Assembly (NCBI RefSeq): GCF_001889165.1 | Contig: NZ_CP016020.1 | Span: forward strand, 124,001-188,000 | Source of the DNA: Bacillus weihaiensis | Lineage (GTDB): Bacteria > Bacillota > Bacilli > Bacillales > Bacillaceae | Reading direction: 5' to 3' | DNA: 64,000 nucleotides | Shown here: one piece after another, positions 10,501 through 17,372 of the stretch | Numbering within the stretch: position 1 is the stretch's first letter | Layout of the letters: every line of letters begins with the position of its first letter | The notes under the pieces: generated by a model | The model's input: only the letters and a program-made list of their open reading frames with translations | Database searches by the model: none | What the model was told of the DNA's origin: nothing | Translations under genes and position numbers: made by a program

Positions 10501-11830
10501 CAATGGAGATGGTGTAGCTGACCGTGAAGTGTATCAAATGCTTGGTGACTACCAAGGTGGCCCTGAGGGTGGACAAGGTTATTTAAAGCTTCTCCATTTT
10601 GACCAAGACAACAATCGCATTTTAGTTAACACGTATTCACCATACTTGGATGATTATAATTATTACGATCCATCAGAGTTCCCTGGTAAAGATGAGATGA
10701 TTATTAATCTTGATCTATCAGTGGATGAAAAAGCTGTTGCAACAGATTACTTTGCAGTAAGTGTGAAAACAGATGAACTCATTGGCCAACAAGAAGGCGT
10801 GAAAAGTGGTTCTACTGCAGAAGTGACATGGACGGGTTTAACTGAGAATGAAACCTATTCGTGGTTCGCCCAAGCAGAAGATAGCTTTACTGGTAAAGCT
10901 TCATCTGATATCTGGACCTTTACAAAAGGAAACGATGCAACGACTGATCCGGGAGAAGGAACGGACCAACCAGGGGAAGGAACAGATAACCCAGGGGAAG
11001 GAACAGATAATCCAGGTGAGGGAACAGATAACCCAGGAGAAGGAACAGATAATCCAGGTGAGGGAACAGACCAGCCAGGAGAAGGAACAGATAATCCAGG
11101 TGAGGGAACGGACCAACCAGGAGAAGGAACAGATCAATTGGAAGATGAGCCTAGTAAGCCGAGCGTCAATATAGCAGTAGAAATAAAAGAGGGTAAAGCA
11201 ACAATTCATACTGAGGATTTAGAGAGACTAGAAGCGGGAACAAAGTTCATTCTAGATCTTAAATCGGAGTACATCATTGATCTTGAATTAAGTGCGAAGC
11301 AAATCGAGATTATAAAACTGAAGCAGTTAACTCTCATAATTAAAAATGTAGATATGAGTTTAACAATACCAGCAGCTAACTTACCAGATGGTGATGTAGT
11401 TGTGGGAATTGAAAGAATGAAGGATATAGACGAAGCTCTTAGTGCCGTCTATGATTTCACCATTATGGCAAACAACAAGGTGTATCACCAATTTAAAGAG
11501 GATATGGTCGTTGCATTTACTGTTACGAAAAAGGTGGGGAATCCTGATAAAGTAAAAGTTTACTACTACAACGAGACATCAAAGAAATGGGAAACCATTG
11601 GTGGATCATTTGAAAATGGAGTAGTAATGGCAAATACAGATCATTTCAGTACGTTTACTTCATTTGAACAAGCTTCCTCTGAATTAGTTGAAGAAATTGA
11701 AGTGAAATCACCTGAAAGTGGATATAACCTACCAGATACAGCTACAAATATGTTTTCTAACATATTGTTAGGTATAGGTTTCTTCCTACTAGGGGGCAGG
11801 TATGTTTGTCTTTATGAGAAGAAAAAATAA
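4583..11830 (+). CDS. Giant wall-anchored protein: four lamin-tail domains plus calcineurin-like phosphoesterase
   Basis: A 2415-residue exported protein with AAAGGAGGA ribosome site. Order: signal peptide (about 8-37); acidic low-complexity segment (40-120); four units of about 286 residues beginning near 123, 409, 694 and 982, each a lamin-tail (LTD) domain (L-x-TEI-P-S... YNNT... PGF) followed by an Ig/FN3-like spacer ending in YYIEASDG or YFFTVSDG; further beta-rich modules (1275-1760); a metallophosphoesterase with D1773 (SDTQ), G1808-DLVD, G1842-NHD and G1959-HYHD; an FN3-like domain; nine 7-residue GEGTD(N/Q)P repeats (2124-2186); a C-terminal module; and LPDTAT at 2383-2388, hydrophobic helix and basic tail. 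LPDT(A/S) is the class D sortase signal known from B. subtilis YfkN and YhcR. Phosphoesterase activity on an extracellular substrate is inferred; the substrate is unknown. Confidence 0.88.
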   Translation: MKKGMKQKMKKLFLYVCMVTIVLANLLPVFSVKKVQAVEINTPEEMTNTEEEVDTKPDETTNSPGDTQEDMQEEQTILEQNEPQQQQDSQEAPQTEEGEEDPVPQTQTNEEVTEEDDQKNSALLITEISPDSKGSDYFEFFEVYNNTNQSLSLTDYAFIYRYTDTKKDITFQVPQVTIESQETLVFWHNSNNLSLSEFNQHFGTNLTRNQVIEFKDVFPGFSNSGNRAAVLKDKQGNEIVSATYLPNETSNEGKVVQYQYANGQSAMKKLEVKADPTPGEIELEQVPSKPVELGAIPADQEHPSITHEPVLESDPGKAVTIQASISDDRAAVPQATLYYKKAHDEEYTSVSMIVSSDDWTSYQATISESNVQSTMKYYIEASDGTNKWKTEEYTLLVDEPEETYSDQKLLITEISPNSAGTDNYEFFELYNNTNQPLSLSNYSFVYHYTDGSYEDKEFSLPIKVIGPKETIVFWFNSQDLSLQDFNTHFGTNLVSEQVVEFKDTFPGFSNGGNRALLIMDHTGNEVVSASYLGDENDNTGKGIHYLFSTTGSVMEKYKTLADPTPGSLDKAQVPTKVVEVEEIPEDTEAPVITHEPVKNVDKLTPIQITASVIDNIVPQPEVTLYYKTVEENSFTASKMTTEDNKSFKAEIPSASVQAPITYYLEATDGKNRTSTEEYTVQVHVPEETYSDQQLIITEISPNSVGGGTDYYEYFELYNNTNQELSLSNYSFVYRYTDGSRPDVMFTIPATTIKSQETLVFWFNNGDRTLDQFNENFSASLTSEQVVEFKDVFPGFANTGNRALVIKDHLNQEVVSASYLGDENDNLGAVIQYIFPASGTEMDKFKTLAAPTPGGIELVQVPSKPVEIVEMPEDTEAPVIDHSSVNKGDAYSPISFEVTVTDNMAVPFVTLHYKKKGAESFTAVTMNASSDAGSYVAEISGGEVEDDLVYYIEASDGKNISKTEEYTITVVKEEVDYSKVPTFLVTEIVPDSTNVGSADGYEFIEIYNNTDQDVNFKDFKLQYRYGTDPASDVVWPSVPDDVVIPAQKTLVFWIINGQNTEQTVADFNANYGTSLIEDKDIVRIYSDGMANASTRGLVVASNTKEEITVSYYNDVANVDDTTPNKGILYKYPVDGTTQSVKVSANEMDATPGKVEAYQVPKQPVHVELDTIAPTIVNKTTVSEVKQTEDIEIAVEAKDDIEVKTVRLFYRTSSEEAFKETLLPLDSDTHLYKNMIYASDLIGKEKVEYFFTVSDGQNEVKSETYIITIQNSLNQEDLRLNVEEGEYVKGEKILKGTSSTDSATHTKLFVDGVEVKDATYSSLETEAYLAIEVTGLNTYFQNAVTMGEDILFLMDKDWLSHWKTFTIPIEADRLKLGENVLTVRAGNKASPFQIDEDEENRDDYNLRNVRLILADGTVLRDPAKSNPAQVFDMGDDGTFRPFEDFTFTITKDHTNAKTFAWDTTKVADGKHTIKVQDSKTEKSVGINVDNTAPTIETLFEDGADFKGEFVLDADVYDEGSGIQSVTVMLDDEQITLPYQTASSLLEAGAHQVKITAVDKVGNERIVVKEFSVNNENPDKPELISPADGSSTPVDGDPNLKVKVTDPTGDDLNVSYYKGYKYDATNTDQVKVFTNATDMEPPQTMVPEGEVPLSLDERGLVSKKDGSYYTTESSEQFPYHRFDVEVEPTIDDHDKIELSWSGKSLEGRKVSMYAWNHSTNKWTLITYKIAGKADFDLTGTISVKEYVKDSKINVIVQDEIPKTPDEYDYTFVWMSDTQYYSESYPYIFERQTSWIAEKQDELKIKYVFHTGDLVDNFDQEQEWKYADQYMGILDNNNVPYGVLAGNHDVDQLLNDYTEFYKYFGADRFENYSYYGGSYKNNRGHYDLISSNGNDFIMMYMGWGVEDEDLEWMNHILKQYPNRKAILNFHEYLLVSGNRSPLGNKIYSKVVEQNPNVIAVLSGHYHDSETLVSEVDDNGDGVADREVYQMLGDYQGGPEGGQGYLKLLHFDQDNNRILVNTYSPYLDDYNYYDPSEFPGKDEMIINLDLSVDEKAVATDYFAVSVKTDELIGQQEGVKSGSTAEVTWTGLTENETYSWFAQAEDSFTGKASSDIWTFTKGNDATTDPGEGTDQPGEGTDNPGEGTDNPGEGTDNPGEGTDNPGEGTDQPGEGTDNPGEGTDQPGEGTDQLEDEPSKPSVNIAVEIKEGKATIHTEDLERLEAGTKFILDLKSEYIIDLELSAKQIEIIKLKQLTLIIKNVDMSLTIPAANLPDGDVVVGIERMKDIDEALSAVYDFTIMANNKVYHQFKEDMVVAFTVTKKVGNPDKVKVYYYNETSKKWETIGGSFENGVVMANTDHFSTFTSFEQASSELVEEIEVKSPESGYNLPDTATNMFSNILLGIGFFLLGGRYVCLYEKKK
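10952..11140 (+). repeat. Nine 21-bp tandem repeats coding a GEGTD(N/Q)P stalk
   Basis: In-frame array within the giant gene; each unit codes Gly-Glu-Gly-Thr-Asp-Asn/Gln-Pro. It separates the enzymatic part from the wall-attachment module and is probably an extended spacer. Confidence 0.95.
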
Positions 11831-11852
11831 GCCAAGCGAGTCACTATAATGG

Positions 11853-11892
11853 AAAAGGATCAGCTCCAGATGGAGAGCTGATCCTTTTTTTA
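11853..11892 (+). terminator. Terminator of the giant surface-protein gene
   Basis: Perfect 14-bp stem (11853-11866 with 11875-11888, AAAAGGATCAGCTC) with a T run. The rest of the interval to 12180 shows no other gene. Confidence 0.92.
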
Positions 11893-12180
11893 GTAGATAA
11901 GAAAAAAGTACATTTACTATATAGGTTTACTGTCTAGTGTAGGCGCTTGTGCTTTTATATTTGGCTCTTTTCGTACTTAGTTATTTGAAGAAAACAGCAC
12001 TGTATAAAGACTAGTCGCATCCTTTCTTTCTTAGAATTATTCCTGATCTAATTATGATTAGCAACAATCCATCAGAAAAGAACCCTATCTTAGTGATCCT
12101 AAAAGCGACAGCTTAAACCTCAAAGCCAGTTCGCATTTTCGAAAAAGAAATGGGCACTATATCCAGTAGGAGGTGTTAAC

Positions 12181-12621
12181 ATGAATAAGGCAATTATCCT
12201 TATGTTTTCTTTCCTTACTTTATGGTTGTCGGGCTGTCAATTACAGGCAAGAGAAGGGTATGAACCTCAAGAGGAAGATGTTAACGGATTAAGGTTAATG
12301 AAGGATGGTCATGCAACGTATGATGAGCAAGAACTAGAAGACGAACCATATGTGACCAATCAGAACCCTAATTTTATTGATTTAACAGAGTCGAGACCAG
12401 ACCTAGGGACAGATCAAAATAAGCTAGAAGAAGCAATTATGAACGACCCTGAATTATCATTAGGTCGAGTCATTATAAATGGAAATCAAATACATGTGAA
12501 AGTCTTTACAACCGAAAGCTTAACAAAAGAGGAAGAGAAACAAAGAACAAAAGACATTCACAAAAAAATGATAACGGCGCTACCAAGATATGAAATTGAT
12601 GTAGAGCTTGAGGAGAAATAA
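12181..12621 (+). CDS. Small lipoprotein, possibly YhcN/YlaJ-like
   Basis: A 146-residue protein with a lipoprotein signal peptide (MNKAIILMFSFLTLWLSGC, lipobox LSGC, lipidated C19), so it should sit on the outer face of the membrane. The mature part is acidic and ends with an alpha/beta region (DPELSLGRVIINGNQIHVKVFT). That region vaguely recalls the spore lipoproteins YhcN/YlaJ, but I do not recognise it firmly. AGGAGGTG precedes the start by five bases. Upstream, GCATT and CACTATA 17 bases apart could be a sigma-G type promoter, which would fit a sporulation role; this is weak inference. Confidence 0.65.
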   Translation: MNKAIILMFSFLTLWLSGCQLQAREGYEPQEEDVNGLRLMKDGHATYDEQELEDEPYVTNQNPNFIDLTESRPDLGTDQNKLEEAIMNDPELSLGRVIINGNQIHVKVFTTESLTKEEEKQRTKDIHKKMITALPRYEIDVELEEK

Positions 12622-12672
12622 AAAGGTGCCAGTCCCCCACCGCTTTAAAGCAGCGGGGGACTGGCACCTTTT
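12621..12672. repeat. Palindromic GGTGCCAG-CCCCC repeat, acting as shared terminator
   Basis: Near-perfect inverted repeat (AAAAGGTGCCAGTCCCCC ... GGGGGACTGGCACCTTTT) between convergent genes, overlapping both stop regions. It has A tracts on the left and T tracts on the right, so it can terminate in both directions. Relatives lie at 15932-15984 and 15991-16042. Confidence 0.88.
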
Positions 12673-13162
12673 ACACTCCAAATAGAGAACTGATGAAGCT
12701 TTTTCTACGGTTTTTAGGTGCCTTGTTTTGATCGTAGACTAGCCGTGGATCTTTTTTGACATCACGCTTTTGATTCGTCTCAAGCTCAGTAATTCTATTT
12801 TCGAGTTTTTGGATAGTGGAAACAAGCTCGTCCATTTCCCTTCGATGCTGAAGGAGCTGATAGGATACGACGTCATCCGCCTTGTTCCTCACTTTGCGAT
12901 CTAGTTCCTCTAATTTTCCTTCTATTGTATTTAATGTATGTGCGTCGATGGCTGGCATGCGTTGGACTGACCCCTTTCGAGTGCTAGTAGATTGTATAGA
13001 CTCTGTTTTTTGCTGAATTTGTTTTAATTGCTCAATATCTTCTTGTGTAAATTGATAATGTCCCTGTTCATTCTTCTCTAACTGTAAGTCTTGTTGATTA
13101 ACCCATCTCATTAATGTCCTCCGTGAAACACCAAGTAACTTTGCGACAGCTGCTGTACTCAT
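12671..13162 (-). CDS. racA: Chromosome-anchoring protein RacA
   Basis: RacA binds origin-proximal DNA and tethers it to the cell pole through DivIVA during axial filament formation in sporulation. The 163-residue protein has a MerR-like helix-turn-helix at residues 1-50 (AVAKLLGVSRRTLMRWVNQ ... GHYQFTQEDIEQL), a coiled coil at about 80-130, and a basic tail ending in a short amphipathic SFISSLFGV that could touch membrane. B. subtilis RacA is 184 residues with the same architecture. The neighbour ywkD and the position between tdk and prfA match B. subtilis. A GGGGGAGGA ribosome site is present. Confidence 0.85.
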   Translation of the reverse strand: MSTAAVAKLLGVSRRTLMRWVNQQDLQLEKNEQGHYQFTQEDIEQLKQIQQKTESIQSTSTRKGSVQRMPAIDAHTLNTIEGKLEELDRKVRNKADDVVSYQLLQHRREMDELVSTIQKLENRITELETNQKRDVKKDPRLVYDQNKAPKNRRKSFISSLFGV

Positions 13163-13363
13163 CTTTCATCCTCCCCCAATGTATAAAGTACAAAATCAAA
13201 CTGCTAAGGCTCTTACATCATCCAAAACGAAACAATTATGAGAATCTCTATGTGTACGTTTTCGACCTTAAAAGCTCGTTCCCTTCACGTTAGACAAAAC
13301 AAGTAGGGATTCGGCAAAGAAAGTGGGTGTTTTACATTTTCTGCCTGGAAGTGTCGATATACG

Positions 13364-13750
13364 TTATGCTTCGTACAATTCTAATGGCAACCCATCTGGA
13401 TCCTGAAAGAAGGTAAATTTCTTATCTGTAAATGGATCGACTCTAACGTCCTCTACCTCTATCCCTTTAGCCTGTAATTCCTGCTTAGCTGCTTCTACAT
13501 TTTCTACTTGAAAGGCAAGATGTCTTAGACCAGCTGCCTCTGGATGAGTAGGGCGTTCAGGTGGATCTGGGAATGAAAAAAGCTCAATTTGGTATGTATC
13601 ATCAACGATCAAATCGAGTTTGTAGGAATTCCTTTCTTTTCGATACACTTCTGAAACAATTTTTAAACCTAAAATGTCGGTGTAAAAATGCTTTGAAACT
13701 TCATAGTTCGAGCAAATAATTGCCACGTGGTGAATGTTCATAATCTTCAA
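13364..13750 (-). CDS. ywkD: VOC-family (glyoxalase-fold) protein YwkD
   Basis: A single vicinal-oxygen-chelate domain protein: NIHHVAIICSNYEVSKHFYTDILGLK at the start, GLRHLAFQVENV in the middle and FTFFQDPDGLPLELYE at the end carry the metal-site His and Glu positions. The reaction is not known. The frame is open to 13888, but a TTG at 13750 sits nine bases after GAGG and gives 128 residues, the length of B. subtilis YwkD; ATG 13741 is the alternative. It is divergent from prfA and next to racA, as in B. subtilis. Confidence 0.85.
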   Translation of the reverse strand: MKIMNIHHVAIICSNYEVSKHFYTDILGLKIVSEVYRKERNSYKLDLIVDDTYQIELFSFPDPPERPTHPEAAGLRHLAFQVENVEAAKQELQAKGIEVEDVRVDPFTDKKFTFFQDPDGLPLELYEA

Positions 13751-13895
13751 TGTAGATAACCTCATTTCTTGTTTGTAGGAGTCACTGGCTACATTATCAT
13801 AGTACTTGTACACTTCTTTTTTTCCATTCTTTAAATAGTTTTTGATCTTCTTCCATTTTACTTTAAATAGACCATAAATTGATGTCAATTTGCTT

Positions 13896-13924
13896 TTGAC
13901 GGGGTACGTGACCTATACTATAAT
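13896..13924 (+). promoter_or_regulatory. Sigma-A promoter of prfA-prmC
   Basis: TTGACG at 13896-13901, 17-base spacer, TATAAT at 13919-13924, 34 bases before the prfA start. Confidence 0.85.
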
Positions 13925-13958
13925 TAAAACGTTATGCATGAAAATAGAGGTGACATGT

Positions 13959-15029
13959 ATGTTAGATCGTTTAGAATCGGTAGAACACCGTTATGAAAAA
14001 CTTAATCAGCTTTTAATGGATCCAGATATTATTAGTGATTCAAAAAAGCTGCGTGAATATTCAAAAGAGCAATCAGATTTGCAAGAAACAGTTGAAGCGT
14101 ATCGAGAATATAAAGAAGTTCGTGAGCAAATCTCCGATACAAAATCAATGCTTGAGGAAAAACTTGATGCAGAAATGCGTGAAATGGCAAAAGAAGAGCT
14201 TTCAGAGTTAGAAGATCGTGAAGAGGAATTAACAGCAAGATTGAAAATTTTATTAGTACCAAAAGATCCTAACGATGACAAAAACGTTATTATGGAAATC
14301 CGTGGAGCAGCTGGTGGGGAAGAGGCGGCATTGTTTGCTTCGAATTTGTATCGTATGTACAGTCGTTTTGCAGAAGTTCAAGGCTGGAAAACAGAAGTAA
14401 TGGAAGCAAATGCAACCGGTACTGGTGGATATAAAGAAATCATCTTTATGATTAACGGAAAAGGCGCCTATTCTAAATTGAAATTTGAAAACGGTGCCCA
14501 CCGAGTCCAGCGTGTACCTGAAACAGAATCAGGTGGACGTATTCATACATCCACTGCAACGGTAGCGGTTTTACCTGAAGCGGAGGAAGTAGAAGTAGAG
14601 ATCCATGAGAAGGATATTCGTGTGGATACATTTGCTTCCAGTGGACCAGGTGGACAGAGTGTTAATACGACGATGTCGGCTGTAAGGTTAACGCATTTAC
14701 CGACAGGAACTGTTGTATCGTGTCAGGATGAAAAGTCTCAAATCAAGAATAAAGAAAAAGCAATGAAGGTCCTTCGTGCTCGTGTTTATGATAAGTTCCA
14801 ACAAGAGGCACAAGCGGAATATGACCAAAATCGTAAGCTTGCAGTAGGTACTGGTGACCGCTCTGAGCGTATTCGTACCTATAACTTCCCGCAAAATCGT
14901 GTAACAGATCACCGCATTGGATTAACCATCCAAAAGCTAGATCAAATTTTAGAAGGTAAGCTTGATGAAGTGGTTGATGCGCTAATTGTAGAGGATCAAT
15001 CAAGCCGTCTTCAAGCTGCGGAAGAGTAA
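13959..15029 (+). CDS. prfA: Peptide chain release factor 1
   Basis: RF1 recognises UAA and UAG and triggers peptide release. The 356-residue protein has the stop-codon anticodon-like tripeptide PET (in [14 protein letters not shown]) and the catalytic GGQ loop ([18 protein letters not shown]). The frame is open upstream, but ATG 13959 follows AGAGGTGA by about eight bases and begins the conserved [13 protein letters not shown]. prmC, the methyltransferase that modifies the GGQ glutamine, starts seven bases after the stop, so the pair forms one operon. Confidence 0.97.
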   Translation: MLDRLESVEHRYEKLNQLLMDPDIISDSKKLREYSKEQSDLQETVEAYREYKEVREQISDTKSMLEEKLDAEMREMAKEELSELEDREEELTARLKILLVPKDPNDDKNVIMEIRGAAGGEEAALFASNLYRMYSRFAEVQGWKTEVMEANATGTGGYKEIIFMINGKGAYSKLKFENGAHRVQRVPETESGGRIHTSTATVAVLPEAEEVEVEIHEKDIRVDTFASSGPGGQSVNTTMSAVRLTHLPTGTVVSCQDEKSQIKNKEKAMKVLRARVYDKFQQEAQAEYDQNRKLAVGTGDRSERIRTYNFPQNRVTDHRIGLTIQKLDQILEGKLDEVVDALIVEDQSSRLQAAEE

Positions 15030-15035
15030 GAGAAG

Positions 15036-15914
15036 ATGAAGTACATTTTTGAAGCCCTAAATTGGGCTTCTTCTTTTTTAAAGGAAGCGGGAAGAGATGA
15101 AAATGCAGGAGAGCTCCTTTTACGACATCAGGTAAACATGGAGCGTTCAACATTACTATCTAATTTGAGAATGGTTCTCTCAGATGAGCAAATTTTAGCA
15201 TTTGAAAAAAGTGTAAAGGCACATGTAGATGGTGTGCCCGTTCAACACTTAATTGGATATGAAGAATTTTACGGGCGTCGTTTCAAAGTTAATAAAGAAG
15301 TGCTTATCCCACGACCAGAGACGGAGGAGCTTGTTGAGGGTATCCTTGTGAGGGCAAGGGATTTATTTAAAGGGCAAGATCAAATAGAGCTTGTCGATAT
15401 TGGTACTGGTAGTGGAGCTATTGCGATTACACTCTCTCTAGAAAACCATAGCTTTGTTGTACGTGCTGTAGACATTGCGGCTGAATCGATAGAGGTCGCG
15501 CGCGAAAATGCGACTCTCTTAGGTGCGGACGTAGAATTTTTACATGGAGATTTACTAGAGCCTATTACCTATCAGAAAGTGGCTACTGGACGTAAAATTG
15601 ATATTTTAGTCTCTAATCCACCCTACATTCCGGATTGGGAAATTGAAACACTCTCAACCGTTGTAAAGGATTATGAACCGCTTCGTGCTCTAGCAGGTGG
15701 AGAGGATGGCTTAGATTTCTATAGAAGGATTATTACCGATATGAAAGAGGTAGTAAACCCAACCGCTCTTATTGCATTTGAGATCGGAGCAGGTCAAGGA
15801 GAAGATGTGAAACATCTTCTTCAACAAGCCTTTCCAGAAGCAGAGGTTGAAATTGCCTACGACATAAATGGCAAAGACCGAATGGTGTTCGGTGTGTTGG
15901 ATAGCAGAAACTAG
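15036..15914 (+). CDS. prmC: Release factor glutamine methyltransferase
   Basis: Uses S-adenosylmethionine to methylate the glutamine of the RF1/RF2 GGQ motif. The 292-residue protein has a helical N-terminal domain (1-85) and a Rossmann methyltransferase domain with the SAM motif VDIGTGSGAIAI and the amide-binding NPPY signature (SNPPYIPDWE). It follows prfA in the usual order. The ribosome site is weak, consistent with translational coupling to prfA. Confidence 0.95.
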   Translation: MKYIFEALNWASSFLKEAGRDENAGELLLRHQVNMERSTLLSNLRMVLSDEQILAFEKSVKAHVDGVPVQHLIGYEEFYGRRFKVNKEVLIPRPETEELVEGILVRARDLFKGQDQIELVDIGTGSGAIAITLSLENHSFVVRAVDIAAESIEVARENATLLGADVEFLHGDLLEPITYQKVATGRKIDILVSNPPYIPDWEIETLSTVVKDYEPLRALAGGEDGLDFYRRIITDMKEVVNPTALIAFEIGAGQGEDVKHLLQQAFPEAEVEIAYDINGKDRMVFGVLDSRN

Positions 15915-15931
15915 GTGAGTTTGGTGAGTTT

Positions 15932-15984
15932 GGTGCCAGACCCCCAGTGCGGTGGCGTGTTAACGTGTTGGGGGACAGGCACTC
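15932..15984. repeat. Palindromic GGTGCCAGACCCCC repeat, copy B
   Basis: GGTGCCAGACCCCC pairs with GGGGGACAGGCACT around a 24-base loop that includes GTTAAC. It lies directly after prmC and could stop its transcription; five T residues follow. Confidence 0.8.
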
Positions 15985-15990
15985 TTTTTA

Positions 15991-16042
15991 GGTGCCAGAC
16001 CCCCGCTTAATTAAAGCATTAACGCGGTGGGGGCCAGGCACC
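15991..16042. repeat. Palindromic GGTGCCAGACCCCC repeat, copy C
   Basis: GGTGCCAGACCCCCGC pairs with GCGGTGGGGGCCAGGCACC. Tandem to copy B, six bases apart. A shortened related palindrome sits at 16816-16836 after spoIIR. Confidence 0.8.
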
Positions 16043-16078
16043 ACTATAAATCTATTTTAAAAAATTTTAAATTTCATA

Positions 16079-16108
16079 GTTTAGGATTCTCTTACGCTGA
16101 CCATAATG
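16079..16108 (+). promoter_or_regulatory. Sigma-F promoter of spoIIR
   Basis: GTTTA at 16079-16083, 15-base spacer, GACCATAATG at 16099-16108. Nine of ten -10 positions fit the sigma-F consensus GGHNANAHTR. spoIIR is a known sigma-F gene. Confidence 0.75.
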
Positions 16109-16151
16109 GGTACCAAGACCAAGGAAATAAGGGAAGCGGGAGAGGATATCT

Positions 16152-16817
16152 ATGAAAAAACAACAGTTAGCACTTTTATATATCATTCTATTATTTGCAG
16201 GAGCTATTACAAATGTGTACAAGGCACCTTTAGTAACGAACGCAGAGGAGCCTGTTGTCATTCCGGATGAAGCCATTCGTTTGCGAATTCTAGCAAATAG
16301 TGATTCTGATGAAGATCAAGCATTAAAGAGAAAAGTACGTGATGAGGTTAATAAGGAAATCACAAAATGGGTGGCAGAATTAACGTCAGTAGAAGCAGCA
16401 CGTGAGCTTATTCAATCTAGATTACCTGAGATTGAAGCGATTGTTGAAGAAGTGTTAATCCAAGAAAACAAGCAACAAACCTATTCAGTTGATTTTGACA
16501 ATGTGAGCTTTCCAACAAAGCTGTATGGCAACTTTATTTACCCAGCAGGTGAGTATGAAGCCATTTTGATTAGTTTAGGTGAAGCGAAGGGTGCAAATTG
16601 GTGGTGTGTTCTTTTCCCTCCACTATGTTTCTTGGATTTCTCAAATGGAGAAGCAGTAAAAGCAGCAGAGAGTCAAGAAGACCAAGACACAATGGGAAAT
16701 AGTACGACTAAAACAAACGAAGAAACAGCTTCATTAGTAATCGATGAGGAAGAAGAAGGAGAAGAAGTAGAAGTGAAGTTTTTCTTAGTAGAATGGTTCA
16801 CAGGGTTATTCTCTTAA
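16152..16817 (+). CDS. spoIIR: Stage II sporulation protein R
   Basis: Forespore-made signal protein, secreted into the intermembrane space, that triggers SpoIIGA to process pro-sigma-E in the mother cell. The 221-residue protein has a signal/anchor segment (6-25), then the family core IPDEAIRLRILANSDSDEDQALKRKVRDEV and YPAGEYEAILISLGEAKGANWWCVLFPPLCFLD. A Glu-rich C-terminal extension (about 170-221) ends with a hydrophobic FFLVEWFTGLF. GAGAGGAT precedes the ATG. Transcription is probably from the sigma-F promoter 45-70 bases upstream. Confidence 0.95.
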   Translation: MKKQQLALLYIILLFAGAITNVYKAPLVTNAEEPVVIPDEAIRLRILANSDSDEDQALKRKVRDEVNKEITKWVAELTSVEAARELIQSRLPEIEAIVEEVLIQENKQQTYSVDFDNVSFPTKLYGNFIYPAGEYEAILISLGEAKGANWWCVLFPPLCFLDFSNGEAVKAAESQEDQDTMGNSTTKTNEETASLVIDEEEEGEEVEVKFFLVEWFTGLFS

Positions 16818-16928
16818 GTGATGCCTGGCACCACTTAGAAAAAGTAAAACAGATCTTCACTTTTTTTGAATAGAAATAGATTTCATCTCATAGAGTTGTA
16901 GTAAAGATAAAAAAATGAGGTGGAGTCA

Positions 16929-17372
16929 TTGTTCTTTCAATTAAAGGTTGCAGAAATAAATGATGTGAATAGACTAGTAGAGTTTGTAGAAAAGGCTGGT
17001 GTCAGCTCTCTTGGATTAGAAGAAAGCTACGACTGTTTTGTTCTAATGGAAAACGGCGATCGAGAGGTCGTTGCATGCATTGGGGTTGAACCTGTAGGGA
17101 AATACGGGTTATTACGTTCTTTAGTTGTTTCGGACAAGCTAAAACAAGCCCATATTCTCACACTTTTCCAAAGCATACAAACTCTTTCTGAACAAAAAGG
17201 AATTCATGACTTATATTTAGTTACAAATCGTGAAGCATCTGTGCATTTTTTAGAATTAATGGGGTTTGTGGAAACGGATCAACAAACAATTCCACAGGAG
17301 TTACTCACATTAAAGCATCTAAGTGGATCATTAGAAGAAGATCATGTAAAAATCATGGTAAAGTCAGCCTAA
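16929..17372 (+). CDS. GNAT-family acetyltransferase-like protein (YwlB position)
   Basis: A 147-residue cytosolic protein with the GNAT layout: an acceptor-side N terminus, a beta strand with VVACIGVEPVGKYGLLRSLVVSD, and HFLELMGFVETD near the end. The acetyl-CoA loop is not a clean Q/R-x-x-G-x-G/A, so catalytic activity is uncertain. An in-frame GTG at 16920 has no ribosome site; TTG 16929 sits eight bases after GAGG. It occupies the place of B. subtilis ywlB between spoIIR and ywlC, and the DnaA-box cluster begins at its stop codon. Confidence 0.7.
   Translation: MFFQLKVAEINDVNRLVEFVEKAGVSSLGLEESYDCFVLMENGDREVVACIGVEPVGKYGLLRSLVVSDKLKQAHILTLFQSIQTLSEQKGIHDLYLVTNREASVHFLELMGFVETDQQTIPQELLTLKHLSGSLEEDHVKIMVKSA

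Noticed and set aside
10952-11140. Possible CRISPR-like array of short repeats
   Set aside because: Repeats are contiguous 21-bp coding units with no spacers and no cas genes nearby; the same holds for 22921-23181 and 53920-54013.
10848-11209. Long open frames in other phases over the GEGTD stalk repeats
   Set aside because: They exist because a 21-bp repeat has no stop in several phases; no ribosome sites, and the in-frame product is clearly the surface protein.
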